Assembly (NCBI GenBank): GCA_002050235.1
Contig: MWST01000028.1
Span: 1 to 60,323 of the forward strand
DNA length: 60,323 bases
Reading direction: 5' to 3'
DNA from: Polyangiaceae bacterium UTPRO1
GTDB lineage: Bacteria; Desulfobacterota; Binatia; UTPRO1
The notes below the pieces were generated by a model. The model did not search any database. It saw nothing but the letters and a program-made list of their open reading frames with translations, and was not told where the DNA came from. Positions 59,693 through 60,323 of this stretch are shown one piece after another. How positions within the stretch are numbered: position 1 is the first letter of the stretch; each line of letters begins with the position of its first letter. A program made the translations under genes and the position numbers.

Positions 59693-60004
59693 ATGGAGAT
59701 CAAGGACGTCACCAACTTTCCGGCGGTGGCCGGGCTAGGCGGCCCCGAGGGCGCCGGCAAGGGCGGGGCGGCGCCGAAAGGCGGCGGCTCGTTCGCGTCG
59801 GTGCTCGCCAAGTCGCTCGACGAGGTGAACGCCATGCAGCAGAAGGCCGACGCGGCGATCACCGCCTTCGCGGCCGGCGACAAGGTGAGCCTGCACGAGA
59901 CGATGATCGCCATGGAGCAGGCCGACGTCTCGTTCCGCTTGATGATGCAGGTCCGCAACAAGATCGTCGAGGCGTACCAGGAAATCCTCCGGATGCAGGT
60001 CTGA
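59693..60004 (+). CDS. fliE: Flagellar hook-basal body protein FliE
   Basis: About 103 residues, ATG after TGGAGGATC. The C-terminal family block (LDEVNAMQQKADAAITAFAA, TMIAMEQADVSFRLMMQVRN, KIVEAYQEILRMQV) is typical. FliE joins the MS ring to the rod and is the first substrate exported by the flagellar secretion system. Confidence 0.94.
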   Translation: MEIKDVTNFPAVAGLGGPEGAGKGGAAPKGGGSFASVLAKSLDEVNAMQQKADAAITAFAAGDKVSLHETMIAMEQADVSFRLMMQVRNKIVEAYQEILRMQV

Positions 60005-60026
60005 GGCGCGGGGCTGAGGCGGACGC

Positions 60027-60323
60027 ATGGAGCGGTTGAACGGACTCCTGGAACAGATCAAGCAGTTCTTTCTCGGCTTACCGCCGGCGCGCCGGGTCAC
60101 CTTCGCGGCCCTGACGGCCGGGATCCTGATCGGCACGGGCGCGCTCGCGTGGTGGGTGCAGCAGCCGCAGTACCGGGCGCTCTATAGCGGTCTCGGCGCT
60201 GCCGACGCCGGAGCGGTCATCGAGTACCTGAAGGCCGAGAAGATCCCGTACCGGGTCAGCGACAACGGCGGCAACATCGAGGTCGCCGCGGGACGGCTCT
60301 ACGAGACCCGCATGGCGCTCGCC
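60027..60323 (+). CDS. fliF: Flagellar MS-ring protein FliF, N-terminal part
   Basis: The first 99 residues are present and the frame is open at the window end. The start MERLNGLLEQIKQFFLGLPP is followed by the first membrane helix (VTFAALTAGILIGTGALAWW) and the conserved QYRALYSGLGAADAGAVIEY, LKAEKIPYRVSDNG. FliF builds the MS ring in the inner membrane. The order flgB-flgC-fliE-fliF is the common one. Confidence 0.93.
   Translation, partial: MERLNGLLEQIKQFFLGLPPARRVTFAALTAGILIGTGALAWWVQQPQYRALYSGLGAADAGAVIEYLKAEKIPYRVSDNGGNIEVAAGRLYETRMALA

Overview
The window is very GC-rich bacterial chromosome (roughly 70% GC by eye), almost fully coding, with tight operons in which genes often overlap by four bases (GTGA or ATGA). 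The organism looks like a diderm, flagellated bacterium of the deltaproteobacterial/Desulfobacterota-Binatota type. The basis is the sigma-54 plus sigma-28 flagellar control with an FlrB/FlrC-type pair, and large secreted Cys-rich proteins with Pro/Thr linkers. This placement is inference; no rRNA is present to fix it. I saw no tRNA, rRNA, CRISPR array, transposase or phage gene.

Left part (1-11.5 kb): after the tail of an exported protein comes a probable operon for surface glycan or peptide work. It holds a glycosidase-GT2 fusion, an ABC exporter, three tandem paralogous glycosyltransferases, an inactive transglutaminase fused to seven membrane helices, and its ATP-grasp ligase partner. Next (11.5-29.5 kb) come mostly housekeeping genes: a NUDT19-like Nudix hydrolase, a giant secreted PHP/CehA-type metallohydrolase, a HEAT protein, HupE, RNase HII, the set E2-lipB-lipA, a glutathione transferase, tldD(frameshifted)-tldE-perM, a DHH phosphoesterase and queG.

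Middle (29.5-37.7 kb): two tandem paralogous secreted giants share one architecture (beta-helix-like repeats, Cys-rich box, Pro/Thr linker, Cys-rich helical domain, C-terminal Cys module). The last module also occurs at the N-terminus of the CehA-like protein. A NeuD/PglD-like acyltransferase follows.

Right part (38-60.3 kb): a flagellar region. A sigma-28 promoter drives flagellin; flaG, fliD, fliS and a fliT-like gene follow. Convergent to it is a three-gene operon of multidomain fusions (methyltransferase-radical SAM; kinase-FkbM-three GT2; alpha/alpha toroid-methyltransferase). Divergent from that is an operon of a Maf-N/CgeB-like glycosyltransferase, a GT9 enzyme and a small unknown. Then come an AMIN/TPR-like exported protein, flrB, flrC, and flgB-flgC-fliE-fliF (cut by the window end). 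Four sigma-54 promoters are readable (two divergent ones between the glycosylation operons, one before the TPR-flrBC set, one before flgB). A CTGACC-containing motif lies 75-115 bp upstream of each, a candidate FlrC enhancer. The best candidate for an undescribed system is this sigma-54-controlled flagellar glycan-modification island.

Promoters in the non-flagellar part suggest frequent leaderless transcripts: -10 boxes end 6-9 bases before several start codons.
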